A stretch of 64,000 nucleotides of DNA from Microbispora hainanensis (GCF_036186745.1 NZ_CP108086.1:4154001-4218000), one strand, 5' to 3'; counted from the first letter of the stretch, positions 9,114 to 18,117 are shown. Notes: generated by a model not told the origin, from the sequence alone. Made by a program: numbers and translations.

Positions 9114-10811
9114 ATGTTCGAGGTGTGGGCGCCGGCGGCGGCGCGGGTCGAGGTCGAGCACGGGGGTGCCCGGCACCCGATGGCGCGAAGCGAGGGCGGC
9201 CGGTGGACCGCCCCCGGCGACGAGCACGACCTCGACTACACCTTCTGGGTGGACGGCGACGGGCCGTTCCCCGACCCCCGCACGCGGCGGCAGCCGTACG
9301 GGGTGAACGGTCCGAGCCGCGTCTACCACCACGACAGGTTCGCCTGGACCGACCAGAGCTGGCACGGACGCGACCTGCGCGGCGGGGTGATCTACGAGCT
9401 GCACGTCGGCACGTTCTCGCCCGAGGGCACCTTCCAGGGGGTGGCCGACCGGCTCGATCACCTGGCCGGTCTCGGCGTCGACTTCGTCGAGATCATGCCG
9501 GTGCCGCCGGTGCCGGGGAAGCGCAACTGGGGCTACGACGGCGTGGACCTCTACGCGGTCTTCGAGGAGTACGGCGGGCCCGACGGGCTGAAGAGCCTGG
9601 TGGACGCCTGTCACCGGGCCGGTCTCGGCGTGATCCTCGACGTCGTCTACAACCACCTCGGGCCGTCCGGCAACTACCTGGCCAGGTTCGGGCCCTACTT
9701 CCACGACGCGAAGGGGTCCTACTGGGGCGACGCGGTCAACCTCGACGGGCCCGGCTCGGACGAGGTGCGCCGCTACTTCATCGAGAACGCCCTGCAGTGG
9801 CTGCGCGACTACCACGTCGACGGGCTGCGCCTCGACGCCGTGCACGCCCTGCACGACAAGCGCGCCGTCCACTTCCTGGAGGAGCTGTCGGCCGAGGTCG
9901 ACGCGCTGTCTGCCGCCGTGGGCCGTCCGCTGACGCTCATCGCCGAGTCGGACCTCAACGACCCCCGCATGGTCACCCCGCGCGAGGCCGGCGGCCTCGG
10001 CATGCACGCGGCCTGGAACGACGACGTCCACCACGCCATCCACGCGAACGTCACGGGGGAGAGCAACGCCTACTACGGCGACTTCGCCACCCTGTCGTCC
10101 CTGGCCAAGGTGCTTACGTCCGGCTATTTCCACGACGGCACCTACTCGTCGTTCCGCGGCCGTTCGCACGGCAGGCCGGCGACCGGGGTGCCCGGCCACC
10201 GGTTCGTCTGCTGCGCGCAGAACCACGACCAGATCGGCAACCGGCCCGAGGGCGACCGCATGCGGCCCGACCAGCTCCGCCTCGCCTCCGGGCTGCTGCT
10301 GACCTCGCCGTTCACCCCGATGCTGTTCATGGGCGAGGAGTGGGGGGCGACCACGCCGTTCTACTTCTTCACCGACCACTTCGAGCCGCACCTGGCGGCG
10401 GGCGAGGGCGAACGGCGCAGGAGGGAGTTCGAGGGCTTCGGCTACGACTGGAAGGCCCCCGAGCCGGGCGACGAGACGACATTCCTGAGCTCCAAGCTCG
10501 ACTGGGAGGAGCCGGCCAAGGGCGAGCACGCCGCGCTGCTGGGCTGGTATCGCGACCTGATCGCGCTCCGCAAGTCGCGTCCCGACCTCACCGATCCCCG
10601 CCTCGACCGGGTGCGGGTCGAGGTGGACGAGGACCGGCGCGTCGTGGTGATCGAACGCGGCTCACTGCGGATCGCCGCCAACTTCGCCGAAGGCCCGGTG
10701 CCCGTACGGCTGGCCGCGTCACGGCTCCTGCTCGCCTCCGACGACTCCGCCCGCCTGACCGGTCACGTCCTCGACCTCCCCGCCCGCTCCCTGGCTGTCC
10801 TGGAGGTGTAG
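9114..10811 (+). CDS. treZ: Malto-oligosyltrehalose trehalohydrolase TreZ
   Basis: A 565-residue GH13 enzyme that cleaves trehalose from maltooligosyl-trehalose, the last step of the TreY/TreZ route. It starts directly with the CBM48-like domain (FEVWAPAAARVEVE). The barrel follows, with GKRNWGYDGVDLYA, LDVVYNHLGPSGNYL, LRLDAVHAL (nucleophile D241), LIAESDLND (acid/base E278) and QNHDQIGNR (D372). ATG at 9114 follows GGGGGGAG. It ends 2 nt before the convergent tetR stop. With glgX and treY it forms a glycogen-to-trehalose pathway in the cytosol. Confidence 0.96.
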   Translation: MFEVWAPAAARVEVEHGGARHPMARSEGGRWTAPGDEHDLDYTFWVDGDGPFPDPRTRRQPYGVNGPSRVYHHDRFAWTDQSWHGRDLRGGVIYELHVGTFSPEGTFQGVADRLDHLAGLGVDFVEIMPVPPVPGKRNWGYDGVDLYAVFEEYGGPDGLKSLVDACHRAGLGVILDVVYNHLGPSGNYLARFGPYFHDAKGSYWGDAVNLDGPGSDEVRRYFIENALQWLRDYHVDGLRLDAVHALHDKRAVHFLEELSAEVDALSAAVGRPLTLIAESDLNDPRMVTPREAGGLGMHAAWNDDVHHAIHANVTGESNAYYGDFATLSSLAKVLTSGYFHDGTYSSFRGRSHGRPATGVPGHRFVCCAQNHDQIGNRPEGDRMRPDQLRLASGLLLTSPFTPMLFMGEEWGATTPFYFFTDHFEPHLAAGEGERRRREFEGFGYDWKAPEPGDETTFLSSKLDWEEPAKGEHAALLGWYRDLIALRKSRPDLTDPRLDRVRVEVDEDRRVVVIERGSLRIAANFAEGPVPVRLAASRLLLASDDSARLTGHVLDLPARSLAVLEV

Positions 10812-10812
10812 C

Positions 10813-11403
10813 TCAGGGGCGCGGAGCGAGCACGTCGACGACGATCCGACGTGCGGTCGCGACCACCTCGTCGCGGCCGTACGGCGCGCCGCCGGCCAGC
10901 GCCTCGTGAAGCGTGCCGTGCGCGCCGTGGTAGACCACGTTCGCGAAGGCCGCCGGGTCGCAGGGCCGCAGGGCGCCCGCGTCCACACCGCGCCGGATCG
11001 CCTCGGCGATCACCTCGACCACCCTCTGGTCGATCTCCCGGCAGAGGGCGAGAGCCCGGGCGTCGGCGGAGCCGTACACGATGCGGTGCAGGTCGGCGTG
11101 CGCCACGGCGTGGTCGATCAGCCGTTCCAAGAGGGCGGTCAACGCGCCTGCGGCGGTGGGATCCGCGAGCGCCTTGCCGGCCAGGTCGAGGAAGCCGTTC
11201 ACGTATCGCTCCCACAGCGCCGCCACCAGGTGGTCCTTCGACGGGAAGTACAGGTAGAAGGTGCCTTTGGCCACGTCGGCGCGGGTGGTGATGTCGCTGA
11301 CGGTGGCCTCGTCGACGCCGCGTTCGGCGAAGACCGCCAGCGCGGCGTCCAGCAGATCCGCCCGCCGCTCCTCGCCTGGCTTGATCACCCGTCTTCTCGC
11401 CAC
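10813..11403 (-). CDS. TetR/AcrR-family transcriptional regulator
   Basis: A 196-residue TetR regulator. The N-terminal HTH reads DLLDAALAVFAERGVDEATVSDI and continues ADVAKGTFYLYFPSKDHL. The ligand-binding half is not conserved enough to name an inducer. The start is GTG at 11403 after GGGAGGA. The gene is divergent from the remains of an alpha/beta hydrolase that begin only a few bases away, so its original target was probably that hydrolase. It may now be an orphan or act elsewhere. It converges on treZ with no real gap between stops. Confidence 0.9.
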   Translation of the reverse strand: MARRRVIKPGEERRADLLDAALAVFAERGVDEATVSDITTRADVAKGTFYLYFPSKDHLVAALWERYVNGFLDLAGKALADPTAAGALTALLERLIDHAVAHADLHRIVYGSADARALALCREIDQRVVEVIAEAIRRGVDAGALRPCDPAAFANVVYHGAHGTLHEALAGGAPYGRDEVVATARRIVVDVLAPRP

Positions 11404-11407
11404 CGCG

Positions 11408-11777
11408 TCCTCCCATTCGACGCCCTCGGCGTGGACCGTTCGGTGACGCTCGTCGCGCTGGCGTTCGGTGCGGGAGCGCCTCGTGCCGGAGCTCCGCTAC
11501 CGGGGCTTCAAGCGCGCCCTGCTGTCGGCCGTCCGCAACCTGCCGATCCACCGGGCGGAAGACCTTTACCGCAGGGTCGATGCGAGCGACCTGCCCGTCC
11601 AGCTCGTCTGGGGCCGTCAGGACCCCGTGACCCCCATGCCGCCCGAGAGCCGTGTCCACGAGGTGTTCTCGAACGCCGACATCCGATTGCTGGACGGGGT
11701 GGGCCATCTGCCTCACTGGGAACGCCCCGGCGAGACCGCCCGAAATCCTCCTGGAGTTTCTCAGCGTGCGGGATTGA
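11408..11777 (+). pseudogene. Decayed alpha/beta hydrolase
   Basis: Three frames together give pieces of an alpha/beta-hydrolase. Frame 1 (from about 11416) reads FDALGVDRSVTLVALAFGAG, which resembles the nucleophile-elbow region but without its serine. A jump to frame 2 near 11468 reads DASDLPVQLVWGRQDPVTP followed by LLDGVGHLPHWERPGE, the acid and the catalytic-His motif of the family. A last shift near 11740 gives EILLEFLSVRD and TGA at 11775-11777. The 5' half and the lid are missing. No single frame encodes the product, so it is a relic. Confidence 0.75.
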
Positions 11778-11816
11778 GCACCCTCCGCACTCACGATGCC
11801 GGTCGCGGCGAGACGC

Positions 11817-13415
11817 TCACGCCCTGCCGAGGATGAGGTCGGCGGCGTGCCAGGCCATCGCCATGATGGGGCCGTTCAGGTTGCCCGAGATCATGGTGGG
11901 CAGCACCGAGCAGTCGACGATCCGCAGGTTGTCGAGTCCTCGCACGCGCAGCCGCGAGTCGACCACGTCGTCGTCGTGCGGGCCCATGGCGCAGGTGCCC
12001 ATCGCGTGGTAGCCGCAGTAGCCGCCGCCGAGCGCCGCGTCGATGATCTCCTCGTCCGAGTCGACCCCGGGACCGGGGAACGTCTCGGACGCCAGCCGTC
12101 CCGCGATGGGCTCCTGGGCGAAGTACTCGCGCATGCGGCGGAACAGGTCGACGCCGACCTGCCGGTCGTGCTCGGAGCCGAAGTAGTTGGGCTCGATGTG
12201 GAGCGGCGCGGCGGGGTCTCCGGAGGTGATGGCCACGCTGCCCTCCGCGGTCGGGCGGAGGATCTCGGCGACGACCGAGACTCCGGGTTGCCGCTCGACC
12301 GTGACCGTCTCGCCCGCCCGGTAGGTCGCCACCGACCACGGCCCCATCAGCAACTGGGCGTCCGGCCGGTCCAGCTCGGGGCGGGTCTTGAGGAAGGCGA
12401 TCACATCGTAGGCCGGGGCGGCGAGCGGGCCCCTGTGGTTCATCAGGTAGCGCAGCGCGGTGAGGCCCTGCCGCAACGGCGTGGACAGCATGCGGTTGTA
12501 GCCCAGGTCGTCCTTCAGCCGGAACTTCAGCGCCAGGCACCGGTGCTCGCGCATGCGGGCGCCGACCATCGGCCGGTCCAGCCGGACCTCCACGCCGGCC
12601 GCCCGCAGCACCTCCGCGGGGCCGATGCCGGACGACTGCAGCAGCTTCGGCGTGCCCAGGCTGCCCAGCGACAGGACGACCTCGCGGGCCGCCCGATATT
12701 CGACGGTGGCGCCGCCGGCGTCGCGGGCGGTGACCCCGACGACCTTGTCGCCGTCGAACAGCAGCCCGGTCACCGTCGTCCCGGTCACGACGGTGAGGTT
12801 GCTCCGGTGGCGTACGGGGTGGAGGAAGGCACGGGCCGTGCTGAACCGCCGCCCGTCCTTGATGGTCGCCATCGCGTGGCCGACGCGTTCGTCGTCGGAC
12901 TCGTTGATGTCCGGCATCGCGGTCAGGCCGAGCGCGGCGCCGGATGCGATCATCTCGTCGCAGAGCGGATCGGGGTCGCGCGGAGGGGACACGTGCAGCG
13001 GCCCGCCTGCCCCGCGCGTCGCCGTGGCGCCCAGGGCGTTGTCCTCCATCGCCCGGAAGATCGGCAGGATCGTGTCCCAGCCCCAGCCGGGGTTGCCGAG
13101 CCGTACGAGCTCGTCGTAGTCGGCGCGGTGGCCGCGGTTGTACACCATGCCGTTGATGGAGCTCGACCCGCCGAGCACCCGGCCGCGCGGCCAGATCTCG
13201 GCCTGTCCGTCGGGCCCGAACGGCTGTGTCCGGTAGTGCCAGACCTTCCGCGGATCGTCGAAGAGCTTCCCGAACCCCTTGGGCACCTGGTAGAGCGGGT
13301 GACGGTCGGCGCCGCCCGCCTCGACGAGCAGCACGCGGACGGCGGGATCCTCCGACAGCCGGTTCGCCAGGACACATCCGGCCGAACCGGCGCCGATCAC
13401 CAAATAGTCGATCAT
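11817..13415 (-). CDS. GMC-family FAD-dependent oxidoreductase (choline dehydrogenase-like)
   Basis: A 532-residue flavin-dependent alcohol oxidase or dehydrogenase. The FAD-binding motif DYLVIGAGSAGCVLANRLSE is at the N-terminus. GMC signature 1 appears as WPRGRVLGGSSSINGMVY and signature 2 around SLGSLGTPKLLQSSGIGP. The C-terminal catalytic region reads GYHAMGTCAMGP and NLNGPIMAMAWHAADLIL, giving the His plus Asn/His pair. The length is normal for the choline dehydrogenase/alcohol oxidoreductase group. ATG at 13415 follows GATGGGGTGA. The substrate cannot be read from the sequence. It stands alone between the hydrolase relic and the NYN gene. Confidence 0.92.
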   Translation of the reverse strand: MIDYLVIGAGSAGCVLANRLSEDPAVRVLLVEAGGADRHPLYQVPKGFGKLFDDPRKVWHYRTQPFGPDGQAEIWPRGRVLGGSSSINGMVYNRGHRADYDELVRLGNPGWGWDTILPIFRAMEDNALGATATRGAGGPLHVSPPRDPDPLCDEMIASGAALGLTAMPDINESDDERVGHAMATIKDGRRFSTARAFLHPVRHRSNLTVVTGTTVTGLLFDGDKVVGVTARDAGGATVEYRAAREVVLSLGSLGTPKLLQSSGIGPAEVLRAAGVEVRLDRPMVGARMREHRCLALKFRLKDDLGYNRMLSTPLRQGLTALRYLMNHRGPLAAPAYDVIAFLKTRPELDRPDAQLLMGPWSVATYRAGETVTVERQPGVSVVAEILRPTAEGSVAITSGDPAAPLHIEPNYFGSEHDRQVGVDLFRRMREYFAQEPIAGRLASETFPGPGVDSDEEIIDAALGGGYCGYHAMGTCAMGPHDDDVVDSRLRVRGLDNLRIVDCSVLPTMISGNLNGPIMAMAWHAADLILGRA

Positions 13416-13455
13416 TCACCCCATCTTGCCCACATCGCTCGGGCGGGGATAGATC

Positions 13456-13935
13456 TCAGGCGGCCTGGGCGGCGGGCAGTTCGAAAGTGACGGTGTCGGG
13501 GACGGCGGTGTAGAGCCGCCAGCTCAGGCAGGTGCGCTGGGCGACGACGGTCACGTGCAGGCCGCGGCCCGCAAGCCAGAGGGCGAGGTCGGCGAAGTAG
13601 CCGTCGCCCGACCCGATCACCGCCCGCTCGAACCGCAGGTCCACCCGGGTCGTACGGGCCGCGTCGTCGAGGGCGTGGTCGGCGCCGTCCGGGCCCGAAC
13701 GGGCCAGCAACTGCACCCCGCTCAGCACGATCCCCACGGAGACGAGCGCGTTGTGGTTGACCGCCACGATGAACTGGTCGAGCGGCCCGACCGGCACCGT
13801 CCGCTGGTAGGTGCTCATCACCCGCCGTACGTCATGGCTGCTCGGCAGGGGAGATCCGGTCAGGTTCTCGATGTCCAGGAGATGGATCGCGCGCCCGCGA
13901 CGCAGTGACCTGAGGCGAGTGATGGGGGTGCTCAC
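13456..13935 (-). CDS. NYN/PIN-like domain protein, probable ribonuclease
   Basis: A 159-residue protein made up entirely of a NYN-like (PIN-related) fold. The acidic positions expected for metal binding are visible: D in AIHLLDIENLTG, D residues in DGADHALDDA, and D in VIGSGDGYFADLA. These match the pattern of NYN RNases such as MARF1/LabA-like domains. GTG at 13935 is used, preceded by AAGGGAG; an open frame continues upstream without conservation. It is divergent from an N6-methylase gene across about 150 nt. Close to methylase, MazG and Septu-like genes, it may act on RNA in stress or defence, which is inference. Confidence 0.75.
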   Translation of the reverse strand: MSTPITRLRSLRRGRAIHLLDIENLTGSPLPSSHDVRRVMSTYQRTVPVGPLDQFIVAVNHNALVSVGIVLSGVQLLARSGPDGADHALDDAARTTRVDLRFERAVIGSGDGYFADLALWLAGRGLHVTVVAQRTCLSWRLYTAVPDTVTFELPAAQAA

Positions 13936-13980
13936 GATCCTTGCTCCCTTCCATGCCGACTCCAGGCGTCCATTAGAGCA

Positions 13981-13992
13981 TGTGTTGACACA
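13981..13992. promoter_or_regulatory. Short palindrome with embedded TTGACA in the NYN/methylase divergent region
   Basis: TGTGTTGACACA is an inverted repeat (TGTGT-TG-ACACA) containing a consensus -35 hexamer on the plus strand at 13985-13990. It sits midway between the divergent starts at 13935 and 14083. No convincing -10 lies 17 nt downstream, so its role is uncertain. Confidence 0.3.
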
Positions 13993-14082
13993 ATCAACCA
14001 GACCTTGGCGCGACGTTGCCCAGGTCCAGGGCATCGGATATCGTCCGGTCGGATCGAAGAACCAGCGGAAGGGCGGAGCGGC

Positions 14083-16086
14083 GTGCGGCGAGACGTACAC
14101 GTCACCGCGGCGGACATCGCCCGCCTGGCCGGCGTGGGACGTGCGGCGGTCAGCAACTGGCGGCGCAGGCACGACGACTTCCCCGAGCCCGTGGGAGGCA
14201 CGTCCACCAGCCCGGCCTTCTCCCTCGCCGAGATCCGCGAGTGGCTGCGCGGCCACACCGAGGGCAGGGACCTCCCCCTGGACGAATGGCTCTGGCAGGA
14301 CCTGCGCACCACCGTCGACGACGACGACCTCGCCGACCTGATCGCCGACCTCGGGGCCTTCCTCGTGTACGTGCAGCACGAGGCCGACGACTGGGCCAGG
14401 CTCTCGGCCGGGACCGACGAGGAGGTGGCGCGGGAGCTTCCGGCCCGGGTGCGCGCGGCGTGCGCGGAGACCGTCAGCGCGGAGGCGTTCCCGGAGACCG
14501 TTCCGGTGACCCGCGTGCCGCTGGTCCGCTCGATCGCCCGGCTGGCCGCCGAACGCGGCGCCCGCGACACCTTCGAGTTCCTGCGTGAGCGTTACTTCGA
14601 GGTGCACACCCGGCGCGTCTACTCCACGCCCGTCGAGATCGTGATGCTGACGCTCGACCTCGTGGGCGACGGGTTCCGCTCCCTGCTCGACCCCGCCTGC
14701 GGCTCGGGCCGCATCCTCGGCCGGGCGCTCGAACGCGCGCCGGGGGCCCGGCTGCTCGGCCAGGACGTCGATCCCGTGGCCGCCCGGCTCACCGCCGTAC
14801 GGCTCGCGCTGCGCTGCGACACCGCGCGGATCAGGCCGGGAGACTCCCTGCGCGCGGACGCCTTCCCCGGCGAGCTGGTGGACGCGGTGGTGTGCAACCC
14901 GCCGTTCAACGACCGCAACTGGGGTTACGAGGAGCTGACGGCCGACCCCCGCTGGGAGTACGGCCTGCCGCCGCGCGTGGAGCCGGAGCTGGCCTGGGTG
15001 CAGCACGCGCTCGCCCACCTGGCGCCCAGAGGCGTGGCCGTGCTCCTCATGCCTCCAGCCGTCGCCTCCCGCAGATCGGGCCGCCGGATCAGGTCCCAGC
15101 TGCTGCGGCGCGGCGCGCTGCGCGCGGTCATCGCGCTTCCGCAGGGCGCCGTGCCCAACGTGGCGGTCGGCCTGACGCTGTGGATCCTGTGCCCGCCGCC
15201 CGAGGGCGGCACGCCGAGTCATGTGCTGATGGTGGACACCTCCGGCAGGCCGGACGACTACGCCGGGGTGGCCGCCGCTGCCTGGCGCGAGTTCAGCGCC
15301 GGTCGCGAGCTGGACGAGCCGGGCGTCAGCAGGTCGGTCCCGCTCGTCGATCTACTTGACGAGGACGTGGACCTCACCCCCGCCCGCTACCTGTCCACGG
15401 TCGCCGACGACCTGTCACCGGAGCGCATCGCCGGAGCCCGATCCCGGCTCGACGAGCTGCTGGGGAACGTCGCCCGGCTGCTGCCGTCCGTCGCGGCGGC
15501 GCCGGCGGACGAGCTCGCCCTGGTCCCGCTGCCCGAGCTGGTGCGGCGCGGCATGCTCGTGGTCGAGCAGCAGACGCCGGCCCGGCCGGGGGACGAACCG
15601 CTTCGGGGCGCGCCGGTGCTCACCGTCGATGACGTGCTGGCGGACCGGACCGCGACGGGATCCTCGGAGCAGGCCGGAGCCCGGCCGATCGTCACCCGGC
15701 CCGGCGACGTCGTGGTGCCGCAGGTCGTGGCCGCCCCGGTCGCGCGGGTGGTGACGAAGGGCGACGCCCTGCTCGGCCCCCACCTGTCCCTGCTGCGGCC
15801 CGATCCCGAGGTGCTCGACCCCGACTTTCTCGCCGGTTTCCTCTGCGCGTCCGTGAACGTCCGCCACTACACCTCCATGTCCTCGCGCTATCGGGTCGAC
15901 GTACGGCGTGCCGAGCTGCCGCTGCTGCCGTTGGAGGAGCAACGCCGATATGGCGCGGTGTTCCGGCGCCTGGCCGACTTCCGGTCGGCCCTGCGGGAGG
16001 CGGCGATGCTCGGCGAGGACCTGGTCAGGCTGGTGGCCGACGGCCTCACGCACGGCGCCGTACGGCCGCCGAGTAGGGTCGGCTGA
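14083..16086 (+). CDS. HTH-N6 adenine DNA methylase-HsdS-like specificity fusion
   Basis: A 667-residue protein with three parts. Residues about 5-60 are a MerR/XRE-like helix-turn-helix (TAADIARLAGVGRAAVSNW). Residues about 150-440 are a class I adenine methylase with SAM motif LLDPACGSGRILG (D203 on) and catalytic motif IV NPPF at 272-275, as in HsdM. Residues about 470-655 resemble one target-recognition half of an HsdS subunit (VPLPELVRRGMLV, ITRPGDVVVPQVV-type core, AELPLLPLEEQRRYGAVF). No HsdR-like nuclease is adjacent, so it is either an orphan methylase or part of an unusual defence set. GTG at 14083 is used. mazG-like follows after 1 nt. Confidence 0.85.
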   Translation: MRRDVHVTAADIARLAGVGRAAVSNWRRRHDDFPEPVGGTSTSPAFSLAEIREWLRGHTEGRDLPLDEWLWQDLRTTVDDDDLADLIADLGAFLVYVQHEADDWARLSAGTDEEVARELPARVRAACAETVSAEAFPETVPVTRVPLVRSIARLAAERGARDTFEFLRERYFEVHTRRVYSTPVEIVMLTLDLVGDGFRSLLDPACGSGRILGRALERAPGARLLGQDVDPVAARLTAVRLALRCDTARIRPGDSLRADAFPGELVDAVVCNPPFNDRNWGYEELTADPRWEYGLPPRVEPELAWVQHALAHLAPRGVAVLLMPPAVASRRSGRRIRSQLLRRGALRAVIALPQGAVPNVAVGLTLWILCPPPEGGTPSHVLMVDTSGRPDDYAGVAAAAWREFSAGRELDEPGVSRSVPLVDLLDEDVDLTPARYLSTVADDLSPERIAGARSRLDELLGNVARLLPSVAAAPADELALVPLPELVRRGMLVVEQQTPARPGDEPLRGAPVLTVDDVLADRTATGSSEQAGARPIVTRPGDVVVPQVVAAPVARVVTKGDALLGPHLSLLRPDPEVLDPDFLAGFLCASVNVRHYTSMSSRYRVDVRRAELPLLPLEEQRRYGAVFRRLADFRSALREAAMLGEDLVRLVADGLTHGAVRPPSRVG

Positions 16087-16087
16087 C

Positions 16088-16444
16088 GTGAGCGGTGAGC
16101 TGGAGCACCTGGCCGCCCGGCTGCGCGAGTTCGTCCGCGAGCGCGACTGGGAGAGGTTCCACACGCCCAAGAACCTGGCGATGGCCCTCGCCGGAGAGGC
16201 GGGGGAGCTGGTCGCCGAGTTCCAGTGGCTGACGGCCGAGGAGTCGTGCGACCTCGGCGAGGACGCCCTGCGCAGGGTCCGCGCCGAGCTCGGGGACGTG
16301 ACGCTGTATCTGGTCAGGCTGGCCGACGCGCTGGGCGTCGACCTCGCCGAGGCGGCGCACGCCAAGCTGGACGAGAACGAACGCCGCTACGATCCCGAGA
16401 CCTATCGCGGCTCGGCCAGGAAGGCGCCCCCGCTGACCTCGTGA
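16088..16444 (+). CDS. MazG-like nucleotide pyrophosphohydrolase
   Basis: A 118-residue all-helical NTP pyrophosphohydrolase of the MazG/dCTPase (XTP3TPA-like) group. The metal-binding helices are visible as ALAGEAGELVAEFQW (ExxE) and RAELGDVTLYLVRLAD (ExxD), with the N-terminal RDWERFHTPKNLAMAL typical of this group. It would hydrolyse non-canonical or excess (d)NTPs to monophosphates. GTG at 16088 begins 1 nt after the methylase stop, so the two are translationally coupled. Similar proteins are found as single housekeeping genes and in anti-phage loci (nucleotide depletion). The tight coupling with a DNA methylase argues for a shared task here. Confidence 0.88.
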   Translation: MSGELEHLAARLREFVRERDWERFHTPKNLAMALAGEAGELVAEFQWLTAEESCDLGEDALRRVRAELGDVTLYLVRLADALGVDLAEAAHAKLDENERRYDPETYRGSARKAPPLTS

Positions 16445-16454
16445 CGGCGTCCGG

Positions 16455-16985
16455 TCACGACTCCGGGCGGCGCGGCGGGGGCGGCGTCATCGATGCCTTC
16501 TGCGGCCTGGCGGCCGACGGCCAGGCGAGGAGCTGGAACCAGACGGACTTGCCGTACGGCGTGAGGGTCCAGCCCCAGTGGTGGGAGCATGCCTGGACGA
16601 TCGCGAGCCCCCGGCCGTACGGGTCGAGTGCGCCGGCACGGCGCAGCCGGGGGAGCGCGGGGCAGGGGTCGTGGACGTCCACGACGAGCAGGTCGTTCTC
16701 CCGGCTGACCGTGACCCGGACCGTGCTCGCCGCCGATGCCGCGCCGATGCCGGTAGTGCCGTGGACGAGCGCGTTGGTGACGAGTTCCGAGGCCAGGAGT
16801 TCGGCGACCTCCGGGACGTCGCCGGCCGCGTTCCAGTCGGTGGCCACATCCTTGACGAACCGCCGGGCCGAGGCGACGCAGCGGATGTCGCGGGGCAGCC
16901 ATTTCTCGCCGAGGACGGGGACGAGCCGGTCGGGCGTGTAGCGATATTCGGCCAGCACCGTGCGGGCCGCGATTGCCTCGGTCAT
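16455..16985 (-). CDS. RsbW-like ATP-binding protein (serine kinase/anti-sigma HATPase)
   Basis: A 176-residue single-domain GHKL ATPase. The N-box is ELVTNALVHG, the G1 region VVDVHDPCPALP, and the G2 box DPYGRGLAIVQACSHHWGW, all as in the small HATPase_c proteins of streptomycetes. ATG at 16985 follows GGGAG at 8-nt spacing; the frame is open further upstream but crosses the promoter region. It is divergent from a WhiJ-type HTH gene and a DUF397 gene, the familiar actinomycete trio thought to tune development or secondary metabolism by antagonising regulators. The partner protein is not identified. Confidence 0.88.
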   Translation of the reverse strand: MTEAIAARTVLAEYRYTPDRLVPVLGEKWLPRDIRCVASARRFVKDVATDWNAAGDVPEVAELLASELVTNALVHGTTGIGAASAASTVRVTVSRENDLLVVDVHDPCPALPRLRRAGALDPYGRGLAIVQACSHHWGWTLTPYGKSVWFQLLAWPSAARPQKASMTPPPPRRPES

Positions 16986-17116
16986 CGGCGTACTCCCGTT
17001 GTCGAAAATCCACGTCCGGACTGTCTGCTCACGACTACTGTAAGTGTCGATTTCGTTACCAAGAACGACATTTGAAGGTCGTGTCCATTCGTTGAACTCC
17101 GACACGAGGGGACGTT

Positions 17117-17896
17117 GTGGTCGATATCTACTCACCACAGGCGATATGGGGCAGAGAATTACGGCACTACCGGCAGGCGGCGGGGCTGACCCAGGCCCAG
17201 ATGGCCCACAAGGTGCATTTCAGCGAGTCGCTGATCAGCGGTGTCGAGACGGGCCAGCTTCCGGCCAGCGCGGAGTTCGCGCGGTGCTGCGATGAGGCGC
17301 TGTCCACAGGCGGCGCGCTCTATCGCCTGCTCGACTGGCGCAAGGGCCAGGTCTCCCCCTCCTGGTTCGGCAAGTGGCGCGACAAGGAACAGGTCGCCAC
17401 CACACTTCGCTCCTATCAGCCGCTTGTCATACCCGGCCTGCTGCAGACAGAGGCGTACGCCCGCGTGCTGTTGTCGGGGGACGAGACGGCGGTGGCCGCA
17501 CGGCTGGACCGTCAGCGGATCCTCACCCGCGAGGATCCGCACCCTCCGATCCTCCGATGCGTCATCGACGAGGCCGTTTTGCATCGGCCGATCGGGGCAC
17601 CGCTGGTCATGCGCGAACAACTGCATCACCTGCTGGCGATGGTGGGCCCGAGGCTGAGCATTCAGGTCGTCCCGCATGGGATGCATTCGGGCTTGCTCGG
17701 TGGGTTCTCCATTGCGACGCTGGACGGAGGAAACGATCTGGTCTATATGGAGACGGCCGTCCGAGGCCTCACTACGAGCGACCAAGAGGACGTCACGGCA
17801 GCCATCGAGTGCTTCGAATCCATCCGCACCGAGGCGTTGCCGCTGAGCATGTCCACCGACCTCATCAGAAAGACAGTGGAGGAGAGATGGACCTGA
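17117..17896 (+). CDS. WhiJ-type HTH regulator with DUF5753 (Scr1-family antitoxin-like)
   Basis: A 259-residue XRE-type regulator. The HTH (about 12-65) reads LRHYRQAAGLTQAQMAHKV and ESLISGVETGQLPAS. Residues about 85-255 match the DUF5753 C-terminal domain, with SYQPLVIPGLLQTEAYARVLL and HGMHSGLLGGFSIATL. It is the usual partner of a small DUF397 protein, encoded here with a 10-nt overlap. In Streptomyces, WhiJ/AbaA-type pairs act as paired repressor and modulator of development and have been described as toxin-antitoxin-like. GTG at 17117 starts VDIYSPQAIWG. Confidence 0.9.
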   Translation: MVDIYSPQAIWGRELRHYRQAAGLTQAQMAHKVHFSESLISGVETGQLPASAEFARCCDEALSTGGALYRLLDWRKGQVSPSWFGKWRDKEQVATTLRSYQPLVIPGLLQTEAYARVLLSGDETAVAARLDRQRILTREDPHPPILRCVIDEAVLHRPIGAPLVMREQLHHLLAMVGPRLSIQVVPHGMHSGLLGGFSIATLDGGNDLVYMETAVRGLTTSDQEDVTAAIECFESIRTEALPLSMSTDLIRKTVEERWT

Positions 17897-18117
17897 GCCG
17901 GGCGCGCTGGCGCAAGTCGAGCTACTCGGGAAGCAATGGCGGGGACTGCGTCGAGGTGGCGGAGATCGATGGCGACGGACCCGAGCACAAGAGCGGCCGG
18001 TTGATCGCCGTACGGGACTCGAAGGACCCCGACGGCCCGGTGCTGTTCTTCACACCTGAGGAGTGGAAGGCGTTCCTGCTCGGCGTCCACGCCGGCGAGT
18101 TCGAGCCCACCCCCTGA
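17887..18117 (+). CDS. DUF397 small protein
   Basis: A 76-residue DUF397 protein with the family signature RWRKSSYSGSNGGDCVEVAE, the middle VAVRDSKDP-type motif (here IAVRDSKDPDGPVL), and the end FTPEEWKAFLLGVHAGEFE. ATG at 17887 lies inside the end of the upstream HTH gene, so translation is coupled. It should bind and modulate the HTH protein. Its last coding 20 bp recur exactly at the 3' end of the HNH gene at 20304, an unusual feature listed separately. Confidence 0.92.
   Translation: MDLSRARWRKSSYSGSNGGDCVEVAEIDGDGPEHKSGRLIAVRDSKDPDGPVLFFTPEEWKAFLLGVHAGEFEPTP
18088..18107 (+). repeat. Left copy of 20-bp direct repeat (end of DUF397 gene)
   Basis: Exact 20-bp match to 20275-20294, in the same reading frame, encoding HAGEFEP in both genes. 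The two copies bracket the AAA-ATPase/HNH cassette. Confidence 0.85.

Noticed and set aside
14083-16086. Complete type I restriction-modification system
   Set aside because: Only a methylase with one specificity half is present; no HsdR-like helicase-nuclease lies anywhere near.
17813-17835. tRNA-like TTCGAATCC
   Set aside because: It is within the coding frame of the WhiJ-type gene, with no cloverleaf around it.
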